Positions 7,159 through 16,613 of a DNA stretch of 39,976 nt are shown here, in pieces. Positions within the stretch are counted from its first letter, which is position 1. Each line of letters begins with the position of its first letter. Origin of the DNA: an uncultured Flavobacteriales bacterium (GTDB lineage Bacteria; Bacteroidota; Bacteroidia; Flavobacteriales; Crocinitomicaceae). The translations under genes and the position numbers were made by a program. Where the stretch lies: contig CAMLDR010000015.1 in assembly GCA_946478775.1 (NCBI GenBank), positions 1 through 39,976 of the forward strand, written 5' to 3'. Below the pieces are notes generated by a model. The model saw only the letters and a program-made list of their open reading frames with translations. It was not told where the DNA came from and ran no database searches.

Positions 7159-8379
7159 TTACATCTTCACGATGTGTGCAATCGCATTCACAAGCGTGCT
7201 GTGCTTTTTCACAAACGGGTTTGTTTCATCCCAAACATAACCTGCCAAAACGGAGCAAATTTGCTGTCTGATCGTTTCGTCCACTTTCTCGCTGAAGAAG
7301 ATATCTCCTAAAGTTCCTTCATACCAAGCCAATACGTAGGTTCTGAATACGTCGATTCCTTTTTTAAGAACCACGCTGTAATCCTTTTCCCAATCAACCT
7401 GTTCGCCGTTCAATTGCTTCGCAACCAGGGTAGCGGCTTTGTATCCGGAAGAAATTGCCAGGGTAACTCCTGAACTGAATATAGGATCAAGGAATTCCGT
7501 ACTGTTTCCGCACAAAACATATCCTTCACCGTAAACCTGCTTCACAGAAACGGCATAATTTACGATCAAACGCGGCTCAAACATAAACTCTACGCCATCG
7601 TAACGACCGTTCAGTCCGGGGAATTCAGCTACTTTTTGTTTAAACAGTTTCCCACCATCGGCGTAACATTCTTCAACAAATTCTTTGTTTCCAACGATTC
7701 CGACTGAAGCTGTCCCATCTGAAAAAGGGATGGACCAAATCCATGCTGTATTATCGTTAAATGCGTGAACAAAAATATTCCTTCCGTCTTCCGGTGTTCT
7801 TCGGGTATCGTCCAGGTGAGCGAAAACCGCTCCGCGAGGTGGTGTTGAAACAGGAACCTCCAAATTGAACATTTGAGGGAGTACCCGTCCGTATCCACTT
7901 GCATCCATTACAAAACGACAATGAACTTCATGAATATCCCCGTTGGCATCTCGGTAAGTAACGACCTGCTTTTGCGCAGATGTTTTTACATCCGTAACTT
8001 CCGCCTGAAATTCTACTTCTGCTCCTTGCTTTTCAGCTTCTTTAATCAATGCATGGTCAAAATCAGCACGCTTCACCTGGAAAGTATAGGACCATCCTTC
8101 AGAAAACTGATTCTCAAACAAAAAATCGCAGCGCTCACCATCGTGGTAAAAACAAGCTCCTGTCTTCACCTGGAATTTCAAAGCCTCCACAGCCGGAAGC
8201 AGGTTCAATTCATCCAAATAGTCCATACTGTGAGGTAATAAGCTTTCACCAATGACAAATCTCGGGAACTGCATTTTTTCCAAAACCAAAACTTTCAGAC
8301 CCTCTTTGATCAATTTAGAGGCTGCTACAGAGCCCGCAGGACCTGCACCAATTACAACAACATCAACTTCTTTAGTCAT
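7159..8379 (-). CDS. Flavin-dependent halogenase-like FAD oxidoreductase
   Basis: This 406-residue FAD protein carries the dinucleotide motif GAGPAG (11-16), FPRFVIGESLLP (38-49) and VMDASGYG (157-164). The motif WIWSIP at 213-218 matches WxWxIP, the signature that distinguishes flavin-dependent halogenases from related monooxygenases. Lys72, in VKTGACF, lies in the region where halogenases carry their catalytic lysine, though I cannot confirm the alignment. Chlorinated flexirubins are known from pigmented Bacteroidota, so aromatic chlorination is a good hypothesis. The alternative is a geranylgeranyl-reductase-like or hydroxylating flavoprotein. It is the last gene of a leftward operon and overlaps the previous gene by 8 bases. 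Confidence 0.72.
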   Translation of the reverse strand: MTKEVDVVVIGAGPAGSVAASKLIKEGLKVLVLEKMQFPRFVIGESLLPHSMDYLDELNLLPAVEALKFQVKTGACFYHDGERCDFLFENQFSEGWSYTFQVKRADFDHALIKEAEKQGAEVEFQAEVTDVKTSAQKQVVTYRDANGDIHEVHCRFVMDASGYGRVLPQMFNLEVPVSTPPRGAVFAHLDDTRRTPEDGRNIFVHAFNDNTAWIWSIPFSDGTASVGIVGNKEFVEECYADGGKLFKQKVAEFPGLNGRYDGVEFMFEPRLIVNYAVSVKQVYGEGYVLCGNSTEFLDPIFSSGVTLAISSGYKAATLVAKQLNGEQVDWEKDYSVVLKKGIDVFRTYVLAWYEGTLGDIFFSEKVDETIRQQICSVLAGYVWDETNPFVKKHSTLVNAIAHIVKM

Positions 8380-9895
8380 ACATTTTGATTTTTTCTATTA
8401 CTTGCTTATTATTTACAAAATTAAAAGATGTTACCAAAGCACCAATGGTAGCCCCCAAAATTCCGTGAAAAATGATGTTTTGGCCGGTAAGGAACAAATT
8501 GGGTATATGGGTTTTGGTATTGATCTGTGTTCGGTGTGTGTGTTTGAAATCTTTCTGAATTCCATACATGGATCCATCGGGTGTGGAAACATAATCCCTG
8601 TAAGTAATCGGCGTAGAAGAATAACACTGCTTTACTTTCGATCTGATACCCGGAAATCGTTCTTCCATGCGATCTAAAACGCGCTCTTCGCACATTCTTT
8701 TGAATGTTTCGTAAGCTTCCTCACGTGTTCCCTCTTTCACAATGGTCCTGACGGAATCTTCCCAGGTCTTAAATTCATTAAAATCCAGGTAGCACATGAT
8801 TGAAACAGATTCCGCATATTCCTTCGTGTTCTTCGAGACTTGTGCTGAAGTGAAAGTCATTTGTGGCCAGGAATCGTTAAAACTAAATTCTTCGTCCCAA
8901 ATTCTATCTGTATAATAATCGTAATAATTCGAATTGAAATACGGTAGTGTGTTTTCATGAAGGGAAAGATAAATCATGAATGATGCGATCGTATTCGGAA
9001 GTCCGCTTACACGATTCACATAAGCCGTTTTGAAACGATTTCTTCCCATCAGGCTGATTGTTTCCTTCGGATGCATATTCGAGATCACAAAATCACATTC
9101 AAACTGAGATCCATCCGAACAAACAACGGATTCAATATTTCCCGATTCATTGAAATTTGCACGAACTACTTCTTTTCTTCTTAAAACCTCTCCTCCGTTC
9201 TCCCCGATTTTTCTCATCAGCAGCTTGGCTATCTGCGAGCCTCCGTTCACAAAACGGTAACTTCCCTTGATGAAGCTGTTCAGAATCAATGCAACCACAT
9301 AAAAGGGTGTAACTCCTTTCAATCCTGCATACAAAGGGCCTGATCCAAGGATCACTTTGATCAAATCTTCATTATCCGTTAAAGTAGCCAGGTGCTCCCA
9401 GGCTCCCACTTCCAGCACTTCAGTATGCTCTATGTAATTGATCTCGGATTCCAACTCGATGTTGTAAAGCGGGAAGTAAGTACAATACAAGCGTATTGCA
9501 TCCACTATCAAATCAATCTCTTTTTTATTTTCCGGAAAAATGACTTTTAGCTGGTCGCTGAAATTGGTATATCCCATTCCATGACTTGCAGTGATCCCAT
9601 TTGCCAAACGAACGATATCGAAAGCGTTTTCATCCAGGCGCTTTATTTCCAGGTCATCGAATATCTCCAGATACTTGAAAATCCGGTAGAGATTCTCTCC
9701 CTTATCCAGACCGCCAACGTAATGAACACCCGTATCAAATATTTTCTTGTCGCGGCTAAAAACCTGCAGTGAACCGCCAACCTGGTGATTTTTTTCCAAA
9801 ACCTGCACCCGATAGCCGTGTTTAGCTAATACCAGGCCGCTTACCAAGCCGCCGATACCACTTCCGATTACTACTATTTTTTGTCCGGAGTTCAA
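8372..9895 (-). CDS. Phytoene-desaturase/carotenoid-isomerase-like FAD oxidoreductase
   Basis: This 507-residue flavoprotein has an N-terminal GSGIGG FAD motif (about 10-15), then EKNHQVGGSLQVF and FDTGVHYVGG, typical of CrtISO/phytoene-desaturase relatives. A C-terminal FLTGQNIIFHGILGA segment closes the FAD site. No carotenoid synthase genes are nearby, so the substrate is more likely the polyene chain or aromatic end group. Polyene double-bond isomerisation or desaturation is possible. The start is a TTG at 9895: no in-frame ATG exists between it and an upstream stop, and the FAD motif demands an early start. It follows the fusion gene's stop by one base and shares the operon with 7159 and 9897. 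Confidence 0.8.
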   Translation of the reverse strand: MNSGQKIVVIGSGIGGLVSGLVLAKHGYRVQVLEKNHQVGGSLQVFSRDKKIFDTGVHYVGGLDKGENLYRIFKYLEIFDDLEIKRLDENAFDIVRLANGITASHGMGYTNFSDQLKVIFPENKKEIDLIVDAIRLYCTYFPLYNIELESEINYIEHTEVLEVGAWEHLATLTDNEDLIKVILGSGPLYAGLKGVTPFYVVALILNSFIKGSYRFVNGGSQIAKLLMRKIGENGGEVLRRKEVVRANFNESGNIESVVCSDGSQFECDFVISNMHPKETISLMGRNRFKTAYVNRVSGLPNTIASFMIYLSLHENTLPYFNSNYYDYYTDRIWDEEFSFNDSWPQMTFTSAQVSKNTKEYAESVSIMCYLDFNEFKTWEDSVRTIVKEGTREEAYETFKRMCEERVLDRMEERFPGIRSKVKQCYSSTPITYRDYVSTPDGSMYGIQKDFKHTHRTQINTKTHIPNLFLTGQNIIFHGILGATIGALVTSFNFVNNKQVIEKIKMYD

Positions 9896-9896
9896 C

Positions 9897-12800
9897 TTAA
9901 AGTCTTTTAAGGATCATCAGTACATTCGATGTTTTCGATGAATGTTCAATCAATTCGAACCCAAACCCGTTCTCACTTGCAAAACGTTCGATTTCTTTAG
10001 CAGACAAGAATGACAGATCATTGGTTGTCTTATTAAATTTAAACCATTTTGTGGAAAGAATCTCCGTTAACCGGGTGTTTTTCAGTCTGTCCTGAAACTC
10101 GATAATTCCATCGCGGATGACAATGATTCCATCTGCTCCCAATTTTGTATTCACTTTCTTCAGCAAATCCAACTGTTCCTCCGGCCGCAAATAGTGAATG
10201 ACGTCATTAAAGAAATACACATCCGATTCCGGCATATCCCATTCGCGGATATCTGCAGCCAGGAAACTCAAACCGGCGGATTTCTTAATACAATTATCAG
10301 CAACAGCCACTTTGTCCTCATCGTAATCCATACCGATAATTTCACGCGACGTATCGAAATAATGCAGGAACACAGAAAGATAACCATAACCGCAACCTAC
10401 GTCAACAACCCGTTTCCGGGAACCGATCAGTTTATTGTAATAATCAAAGTTCTTCCGCTCCATGATCCATTTCACACGGACATACCACTCCAAAACAGGA
10501 CCTTTGAGCAAATAATTTTCCAGGACTTTTCGGGTATAGAACGAAGTACCTGCATACTCTTTTCGGAACTCAGTCATTTCGGAACGCATGACTCTCACCG
10601 TACGCTTCGAGAAATCGCTATAGGATTCTTCTGCCTGCGGAAACAATCGATCCAGTGGTTTCACCAAAATCTGCCCCTGGTTAATGATCAAATCATTTTT
10701 CGGATTGACTTCGTGATTACCCAGTATCAATAAAGGCTGAATCGGGACATTCAATTCTTTGGAAATATAGAAAGCTCCTTTGTGGAACCGTTTGATCTCT
10801 CCGTCGCTGCTTCGGGTCCCTTCCGGGAAAATAACAATGGAATATCCCTGGTCCAACCGGTTTTTAATTTCATCCAAACTTCCTTCCGCTCCTTCTTCCG
10901 CGAACAAATAACCTCCAAAACGAATAAAAGGTGCGAAAATAGGCGAATTGTATACCCACTTTTTCACCATAATGATGGTTTTAGGATGAAGCATCAGTAC
11001 CACCAGGATATCCAGGAAAGAAGTATGATTCGGAGTGATAATACTCGGATTCTTATAGTCCAGTTTATGCTGATCAATTACTTTTTTCTTTACGTGAACT
11101 CCGGCATATAAGGTCGATTTAGCCAATTTCGAAATACAGAAATTCAGAATGTTCCGCTTGTGGATCCGTTTCATCGGAGTTGGGATCAGGATGAATATGA
11201 GCAGGATATTCAGGATCAGACTTCCAACGAAGAAGTAGAAAAACAGCAGCAAACTGTAAATGAAATAGAAAAACGTAATTGGTCCGCGCCCTTTCTTCTT
11301 TCTGTTCAGTACAAAGAAATTGTAAACCCGCGGCTGCACATATAACGTGATCAGCATAATGGAGCCGATCCCGATAACACTGATCGCTCCGATGGAATGA
11401 ATGGCAGGATGCTGTGCAAAAATAAGCACCCCTGTTCCTATAATCGTTGCAATACCGGAAAGGATGATTCCGGATTGTGTGGATTTCAATGAATTAACAC
11501 CTGTTCTTGCCTGCTGAATCAATCCGTCGGTAGTGAAAATACTGAAGTCATCACCCAAACCAAAGATGAAGGTTGCAACAATGATATTGATAAAGTTGAA
11601 CGGAATATCGAAGATACTGGCGATTCCCAGGATCCAGACCCAGCCGAGGACCATCGGGAAGAAAGCAAATAAAGTCAACTCAATCCTTCCGTAAATCACT
11701 AATAGGGAAAAGAATACGAGCATTGACGAGAAAAGGAACAGGTAATCGAAGTCCTGTTTTACCACATTCAGCATGGATTTTGCCATTTCTGAAATATCCA
11801 GTACAAATACTCCTTCGATTTCCTTCAATTCTGCTTTTACCAGATCCTGTTTATCCTTTTTAACGGTAATCGAAGTTACATACGTATGACGTCCCTGATC
11901 TTCCGAAACGAATTTATTCAGTCCAATCTCTTTTACCAGTTCCTGACCTTCCTGCTTATCGAAAACAACCGATTCCATGGAACCAAAGAATGGCTGGAAA
12001 CCAGCCGCATTCAATCCATATTGAGGTGCCAGTTTTGTAATTTGCTCTTCCACATCCGGGTTCGCTTTCCAGAAATCAGACCAGCGTTTTTCAGATTCCC
12101 TGATTGTTTGATTGGATGGAAGATAAGGTGATACCGAAACGAATTCAGAAATTTCGTATCGTTCTTTCGTAGATACAAAGGTGTTATAAACAGCATCATT
12201 CTGTAAACGGGCACTCTCCATTGTTGGAGCAGATGAAAAAACAAATAGTTTCTTATCGGTGTTCGGATTGATCCCTGTGTAAAACTTCTCCTTTTCCTTC
12301 AACTCCCGCGTATGAAAAGAGAGGTTATTCATATCCGAATCAAAATTCACATTCGAAGACTTGTACAGGAAAACCAAAGTGACTAAAGTGATCAGTAAAA
12401 ACGAAATTCGAACGAACGTCTTACTTAGTTTAAAATTAATTTTATAGTTTTTATTGTCTCTGATGCGGATATTCAATAGTTCAATGATAGCAGGAAGAAA
12501 CAGCAGGGTGAAAATCACAGAACCGGATAAAGTACACAATGCGATCAGTCCAAAATTCTGAAGAACCACCGAATTTGTAAACAGCAATGCTCCCAAAGCT
12601 GCAATGGTTGTAAAACTACCTAAAGTCATAGGTGAACTTATTTCCTTCACCGTTTTCACTACACTTCCCAAATGTTTTAAATGGGTGAAGAAATGGAAGG
12701 AATAATCCAATACAATTCCCAGAAGAACAGAGGAAGTTGCCAGGGAAATAGCAGAAATCTCAGGGTGCAAATAACCAACCAATCCTGCTCCGCTTAAAAT

Positions 12801-13700
12801 CCCAAAAAACCCCGGAAGCAAGAAATAAAGGGGAGCCAGAACGCTTCTGTAATAGAAAATCAGTAAAAGCAAAATGGCAGTAATACTGATCATCGAAGTT
12901 AAAAAGGCATCAGACTTCACCTGTTTTGCGTTCTCAACTGCTATCTGGAAGGTCCCGAAATAATCAAAACCCAATCCTTTTTCCTTTGCTGTTGTCTTTT
13001 TGAATTTCTCCAGGCGATCTGCGAATGCTTCCAGCTTTTTGGTGTCCTTTTGGTTGAGATCAATGGTGCCAAAGAAAAAAGCATACTGCTCATCACGCGA
13101 ATAAACCACCCCGTCTTTCACCACATAATTACCGGAATCTGCAGTTGGATTCAACTGCTTTAACTGTCCGTAAAACAATCCCAGGGGATCATTTGCAGCT
13201 AACTTGCTGATAAAAAAAGCATTGGGGCCAGTCAATAATTCCGAGGTTCGCTTCAATCCTTTTGCGATCGAATCCGTTTGAAGTTTACCCCTGATCTGTC
13301 GGTAATCTTCGGGAGTCAGATTGCGAACAGAGCTCTTTTGAAGAAAAGCAACCAAAGCTCCTTCATCCACCGTTTTTACAACTTCAATATCTTTTAATTC
13401 GCTGGAAAACTGTTTTTCAAGCCCTGCTTTGAGTGTTTCCAGTTTTTCCAGTGTAACGTCTTCGTCTTCCTGCGCTTTTATAGAAAAAACTACCTGCTTA
13501 TTGAGTTTGTTCTTTTGAACGATGTCATTGAATTTTTTGAATTCCTTTCCCTGTGGGAAAATGGCATACAGATCCTGGTTGATCTTTAGTTTGGAGACAC
13601 CAACAAGCAAAAAAGCGACCACAAGCGTAAAAGTTCCCCAAAAAACAAGTCTTTTCTTGAGAAAAAATTCAACTATTCGCGCGCATATCTGACCGATCAT
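9897..13700 (-). CDS. Trifunctional MMPL transporter / lysophospholipid acyltransferase / SAM methyltransferase fusion
   Basis: This is a 1267-residue protein. Residues 1 to about 800 form an RND/MMPL-type exporter: one N-terminal helix, a periplasmic domain, a bundle of helices, then a second copy of this layout. About 830-1065 is a PlsC-type acyltransferase with NHTSFLD (about 889-895, the HX4D motif) and FPEGTRSSDG. About 1080-1267 is a class I methyltransferase with VVDVGCGYGYLS (about 1097-1108) binding SAM. Fusions of this order are known in flexirubin-producing Bacteroidota. A plausible role is to acylate or methylate the pigment at the inner membrane and pass it outward. It begins 57 bases past the upstream flavoprotein gene. 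Confidence 0.88.
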   Translation of the reverse strand: MIGQICARIVEFFLKKRLVFWGTFTLVVAFLLVGVSKLKINQDLYAIFPQGKEFKKFNDIVQKNKLNKQVVFSIKAQEDEDVTLEKLETLKAGLEKQFSSELKDIEVVKTVDEGALVAFLQKSSVRNLTPEDYRQIRGKLQTDSIAKGLKRTSELLTGPNAFFISKLAANDPLGLFYGQLKQLNPTADSGNYVVKDGVVYSRDEQYAFFFGTIDLNQKDTKKLEAFADRLEKFKKTTAKEKGLGFDYFGTFQIAVENAKQVKSDAFLTSMISITAILLLLIFYYRSVLAPLYFLLPGFFGILSGAGLVGYLHPEISAISLATSSVLLGIVLDYSFHFFTHLKHLGSVVKTVKEISSPMTLGSFTTIAALGALLFTNSVVLQNFGLIALCTLSGSVIFTLLFLPAIIELLNIRIRDNKNYKINFKLSKTFVRISFLLITLVTLVFLYKSSNVNFDSDMNNLSFHTRELKEKEKFYTGINPNTDKKLFVFSSAPTMESARLQNDAVYNTFVSTKERYEISEFVSVSPYLPSNQTIRESEKRWSDFWKANPDVEEQITKLAPQYGLNAAGFQPFFGSMESVVFDKQEGQELVKEIGLNKFVSEDQGRHTYVTSITVKKDKQDLVKAELKEIEGVFVLDISEMAKSMLNVVKQDFDYLFLFSSMLVFFSLLVIYGRIELTLFAFFPMVLGWVWILGIASIFDIPFNFINIIVATFIFGLGDDFSIFTTDGLIQQARTGVNSLKSTQSGIILSGIATIIGTGVLIFAQHPAIHSIGAISVIGIGSIMLITLYVQPRVYNFFVLNRKKKGRGPITFFYFIYSLLLFFYFFVGSLILNILLIFILIPTPMKRIHKRNILNFCISKLAKSTLYAGVHVKKKVIDQHKLDYKNPSIITPNHTSFLDILVVLMLHPKTIIMVKKWVYNSPIFAPFIRFGGYLFAEEGAEGSLDEIKNRLDQGYSIVIFPEGTRSSDGEIKRFHKGAFYISKELNVPIQPLLILGNHEVNPKNDLIINQGQILVKPLDRLFPQAEESYSDFSKRTVRVMRSEMTEFRKEYAGTSFYTRKVLENYLLKGPVLEWYVRVKWIMERKNFDYYNKLIGSRKRVVDVGCGYGYLSVFLHYFDTSREIIGMDYDEDKVAVADNCIKKSAGLSFLAADIREWDMPESDVYFFNDVIHYLRPEEQLDLLKKVNTKLGADGIIVIRDGIIEFQDRLKNTRLTEILSTKWFKFNKTTNDLSFLSAKEIERFASENGFGFELIEHSSKTSNVLMILKRL

Positions 13701-13738
13701 TTGTGTTAGTTTCAGGTAGAAGGAGAAATTCTAGCGGG

Positions 13739-13746
13739 CAAAGCTA
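13739..13746 (-). promoter_or_regulatory. Candidate -7 element (TAGCTTTG) before the trifunctional gene
   Basis: TAGCTTTG on the minus strand fits TAnnTTTG and lies 39 bases upstream of the start at 13700, implying a leader of about 33 bases. It sits in the short gap behind the flavoprotein gene at 13757, so it could be an internal promoter for the last three genes of the leftward operon. The -33 region is not convincing. Confidence 0.4.
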
Positions 13747-13756
13747 CAAAAATATA

Positions 13757-15352
13757 TCATGTAGTGAGTTTTGTGCCCTTTTTGTATGCATTCAGCAATT
13801 TTTTGAATCTCGGTTTATCCCATTTTTTCAGGATAATTAAGGATGCGTTGAAAGCGGTTTTAACTGCAATCGGCACACCGCCGCCCAATTCAGCCCACTG
13901 GCCTCCAACAATCAGATTCTTCACCGGTGTGCGGTAATGGGCAATTTTACTTTGCATATTCTTTTTACCAGGCCTCGTCCCCATCATGGAACCGTTCTTA
14001 TTTCCGGTATAACGGTAATAAGTAACCGGAGTCGCTACTTCATAAAATAAAATATGCTTCCGCAGATCCGGGCACATTTTGGCTTCTACCCGTTCAAAAA
14101 TAACCTGGGCAAACTCTTCCTTCAGCTTTTTGTATGCTTCCGTTCGAACGAAATCGCCCTTGGCATTGGTTTCGGTCTTCCAATTGTCCATGTAATCCAT
14201 CCATGCAGGAACATATAATGTAACCGTTCCTTTTCCTTCCGGTGCCAGTGTATGATCTCTCACGGTAGGCGCCAGAACAGAAATTGCCGATTTGTGCGGA
14301 TCTCCCGAACTGTGTTCGTCACGCGTACTTGATTCTTCGCAGACAAGTGTCAATTCATGTCCGAAACCTAAACTTTCCGCCGTACAATCCAGTGCCACGG
14401 AGATTGTTACAGACGAACTGTACATTTCAGATTCGTTGAGTGTTTCAAAAAATTTCGGTGGAACCAAATTCGGCGGGACCAATTTTCTATAGAGAAAATC
14501 GACATCGCATGCTGCAATCACGTATTTCGTCTTTACACTATATTCCTTTGCGCGGTTCTTGTAACGAACGGCCGTTATTTGCTCATTTTCAAACTCAAAG
14601 CCGATCACCTCCGAACTTAAACGGATTTCACAATTCTCCGGTTTTACCTGGTTTTCCAGCCATGCAGGAATTACCTGGCTTCCACCAATCGGTGGATTTT
14701 GATAATCCCTGTTGTAAGCCCAGGCAATCGGGAAAATACACGATAACAAGTCGCGCTCTGTGCAAAAAAGCTCCTGCAGGTCCGGATCTTTAAAAAACTT
14801 GCTCAATCCTTTTTTTACGTCTCCGCCACCTACCGCATACGGGATCAAAGGATAAATAATCCCCAGCTGTTTCATGCGAAAGAACGGGATTTCCAGCGGA
14901 GATTTTGTTTCAACGGATTGAAAGAATTCGGGAAACCGCAAAGAAACCCTTGCGATGCGCCTGGCCACTTTAAAAAACCGCGTTATTCCGTCTTTTTCAT
15001 GCGGAAAATCCAGAATCAATTGATCTCTCAATTCGTCCGGGTTATCTGTCAATAAATAATCGTGATTGGTGGAAATATGGCGTTGAATGCGTTTCATGAG
15101 CTGAGGCTTCGGATAATCTTCACCCAGCATTTTGAAAACGCGCGTTACCGTTCCCTCCTCATTATACTGGTTTAGCCAGTGTATTGCGGTGTCGAAAACA
15201 AAATCCTTTCGCTCAAATCCCTGCAAATAGCCCCCGATCAGGTAATGCTTTTCCAGGACAAGTACTTTCATTCCTGACCTGGATAACAGTGCTGCGGAAA
15301 GCAAACCACTGACCCCCGATCCGATGATGGTAACATCAAATTCTTCGTTCAT
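13757..15352 (-). CDS. Second phytoene-desaturase-like FAD oxidoreductase
   Basis: The ATG at 15352 gives a 531-residue protein opening MNEEFDVTIIGSGVSG, with the FAD-binding GxGxxG at residues 10-15. An upstream ATG at 15478 would add 42 residues with no family counterpart and would overlap the divergent promoter, so it was not used. EKHYLIGGYLQGF and FDTAIHWLN parallel the paralogue at 8372, as does the C-terminal NLIVGGQWAELGGGVPIA. This family covers carotenoid desaturases, isomerases and saturases. With no carotenoid genes here, it probably acts on the aryl polyene or ring. It heads the leftward operon, and having two such enzymes suggests separate steps. Confidence 0.82.
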   Translation of the reverse strand: MNEEFDVTIIGSGVSGLLSAALLSRSGMKVLVLEKHYLIGGYLQGFERKDFVFDTAIHWLNQYNEEGTVTRVFKMLGEDYPKPQLMKRIQRHISTNHDYLLTDNPDELRDQLILDFPHEKDGITRFFKVARRIARVSLRFPEFFQSVETKSPLEIPFFRMKQLGIIYPLIPYAVGGGDVKKGLSKFFKDPDLQELFCTERDLLSCIFPIAWAYNRDYQNPPIGGSQVIPAWLENQVKPENCEIRLSSEVIGFEFENEQITAVRYKNRAKEYSVKTKYVIAACDVDFLYRKLVPPNLVPPKFFETLNESEMYSSSVTISVALDCTAESLGFGHELTLVCEESSTRDEHSSGDPHKSAISVLAPTVRDHTLAPEGKGTVTLYVPAWMDYMDNWKTETNAKGDFVRTEAYKKLKEEFAQVIFERVEAKMCPDLRKHILFYEVATPVTYYRYTGNKNGSMMGTRPGKKNMQSKIAHYRTPVKNLIVGGQWAELGGGVPIAVKTAFNASLIILKKWDKPRFKKLLNAYKKGTKLTT

Positions 15353-15463
15353 TTCAGCTCCAAAATTAATGAAATCCCGCTTTCCATTCTTCGAACTATC
15401 TATTTTTAGCAATTTGCTGACTACTAAGAATAAACATACAGGTAAGAAACTGTTTTTTTTTCC

Positions 15464-15471
15464 TAACTTTG
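15464..15471 (+). promoter_or_regulatory. Candidate -7 element (TAACTTTG) for the 15540-27841 operon
   Basis: TAACTTTG matches the TAnnTTTG consensus in the 187-base divergent gap between the flavoprotein gene (start 15352) and the methyltransferase gene (start 15540). It would give a leader of about 62 bases. A run of nine T lies immediately upstream, but no clear -33 TTG is seen. The rest of this gap holds no other recognised element. Confidence 0.45.
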
Positions 15472-15539
15472 GCGCCACATTTTAAATTAACCGGTCGAAC
15501 AGCAGTAAACAAACTCAAATTCGATAGCAGATTGAACCC

Positions 15540-16589
15540 ATGAAAGCATTAAACTCTTTATACGAGGCTCAAAAAATTGCCTTTAGCCCGTTTGTATTCC
15601 AAACTGTTTATACCATGTCGAGTCTCGGAATCATGGACGAATTGTATGAAGAAAGAGACGGTTTAACTATCGAAGAGATTGCAAAACGCAAAAACATCAG
15701 TGAATACGGTGTTCGTGTTTTGGTTGAAATGGCTAAAGCTGCAGATATACTGGAATTGAACGAAGACAAATACACGCTTTCCAAAATCGGGTACTTTTTA
15801 ACCCGTGACGAAATGACCAAAGTGAATATGATGTTTACCCAGGACATTTGTTACAAAGGATTGTTCCACTTAAAAGATTCCATTTTGAATGGGAAACCGG
15901 AAGGATTGAAAGAAATCGGTCCCTGGAAAACCATTTACGAAGGACTATCCATTTTACCGGAACAATTGAAAAAATCGTGGTTTGAATTTGACCACCATTA
16001 TTCAGATAACTCATTCGGAGAAGCATTGAAGATTATCTTCAGTCACAATCCGAAACACATTTACGATATTGGCGGGAATACCGGAAAATGGGCCATCGCA
16101 AGTACACAACATGATCCAAATGTACGCGTGAGCATTTTTGACCTGGCGGTTCAGTTGAACGTCGCTAAGGCAAACATCCAGGCGATTCCCGAAATCCGGG
16201 ACCGAGTAGATTTCAATGAACGCGATATGCTTGACCCGAATTCGGATATTCCGACAGGAGCAGACGTTTACTGGATGAGCCAGTTTCTGGATTGTTTCAG
16301 CGAAAAAGAAATCGAAGCAATTTTATTGAAGATCAAGAAGAACATGAAACCGGATGCTACAATCTTCATCATGGAAACATTTATTGACGATCAGCGGTTC
16401 CCGGCAGCAGAGTTTAGCTTAATTGCTACTTCTCTTTATTTTACTGCTCTGGCAAACGGAAACAGTAAAATGTATTCTTCCTCTGCTCTGAAATACATCA
16501 TTGAAAAAGCAGGGTTTGAAACAGTTGAGGAGCACCGTCTTCACATGGACCGCTTTCACACCATTCTTGAAGTTAAATTACCGAAATAA
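15540..16589 (+). CDS. O-methyltransferase family 2-like SAM methyltransferase
   Basis: This 349-residue enzyme has the two-part layout of plant-caffeate-type O-methyltransferases: an N-terminal winged-helix dimerisation domain (about 1-95, with IEEIAKRKNISEYGVRVL) and a C-terminal Rossmann domain. The SAM loop is IYDIGGNTGKWA (about 174-185). VYWMSQFLDCFSEKE and IFIMETFIDDQRFP match later family motifs. It is the first gene of the long rightward operon and directly precedes the ammonia-lyase. It may methylate the phenolic ring of the aryl starter or polyene; flexirubins often carry ring methyl groups, so C-methylation is also conceivable. The substrate is not shown by sequence. Confidence 0.82.
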   Translation: MKALNSLYEAQKIAFSPFVFQTVYTMSSLGIMDELYEERDGLTIEEIAKRKNISEYGVRVLVEMAKAADILELNEDKYTLSKIGYFLTRDEMTKVNMMFTQDICYKGLFHLKDSILNGKPEGLKEIGPWKTIYEGLSILPEQLKKSWFEFDHHYSDNSFGEALKIIFSHNPKHIYDIGGNTGKWAIASTQHDPNVRVSIFDLAVQLNVAKANIQAIPEIRDRVDFNERDMLDPNSDIPTGADVYWMSQFLDCFSEKEIEAILLKIKKNMKPDATIFIMETFIDDQRFPAAEFSLIATSLYFTALANGNSKMYSSSALKYIIEKAGFETVEEHRLHMDRFHTILEVKLPK

Positions 16590-16613
16590 GTCACTCCCCA
16601 CTTATAAAATTAC

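Noticed and set aside
10194..10733. Open frame of 179 codons on the plus strand
   Set aside because: It lies wholly inside the methyltransferase and acyltransferase part of the trifunctional gene on the other strand, shows no domain and has no independent signals.
8372..15352. Carotenoid biosynthesis locus
   Set aside because: Two desaturase-like flavoproteins are present, but there is no phytoene synthase, cyclase or isoprenoid gene, and the surrounding genes all fit flexirubin synthesis.
15353..15478. N-terminal extension of the flavoprotein gene to 15478
   Set aside because: The 42 extra residues precede the FAD motif that normally begins at the N-terminus and would cover the divergent promoter element; the start at 15352 fits the family.
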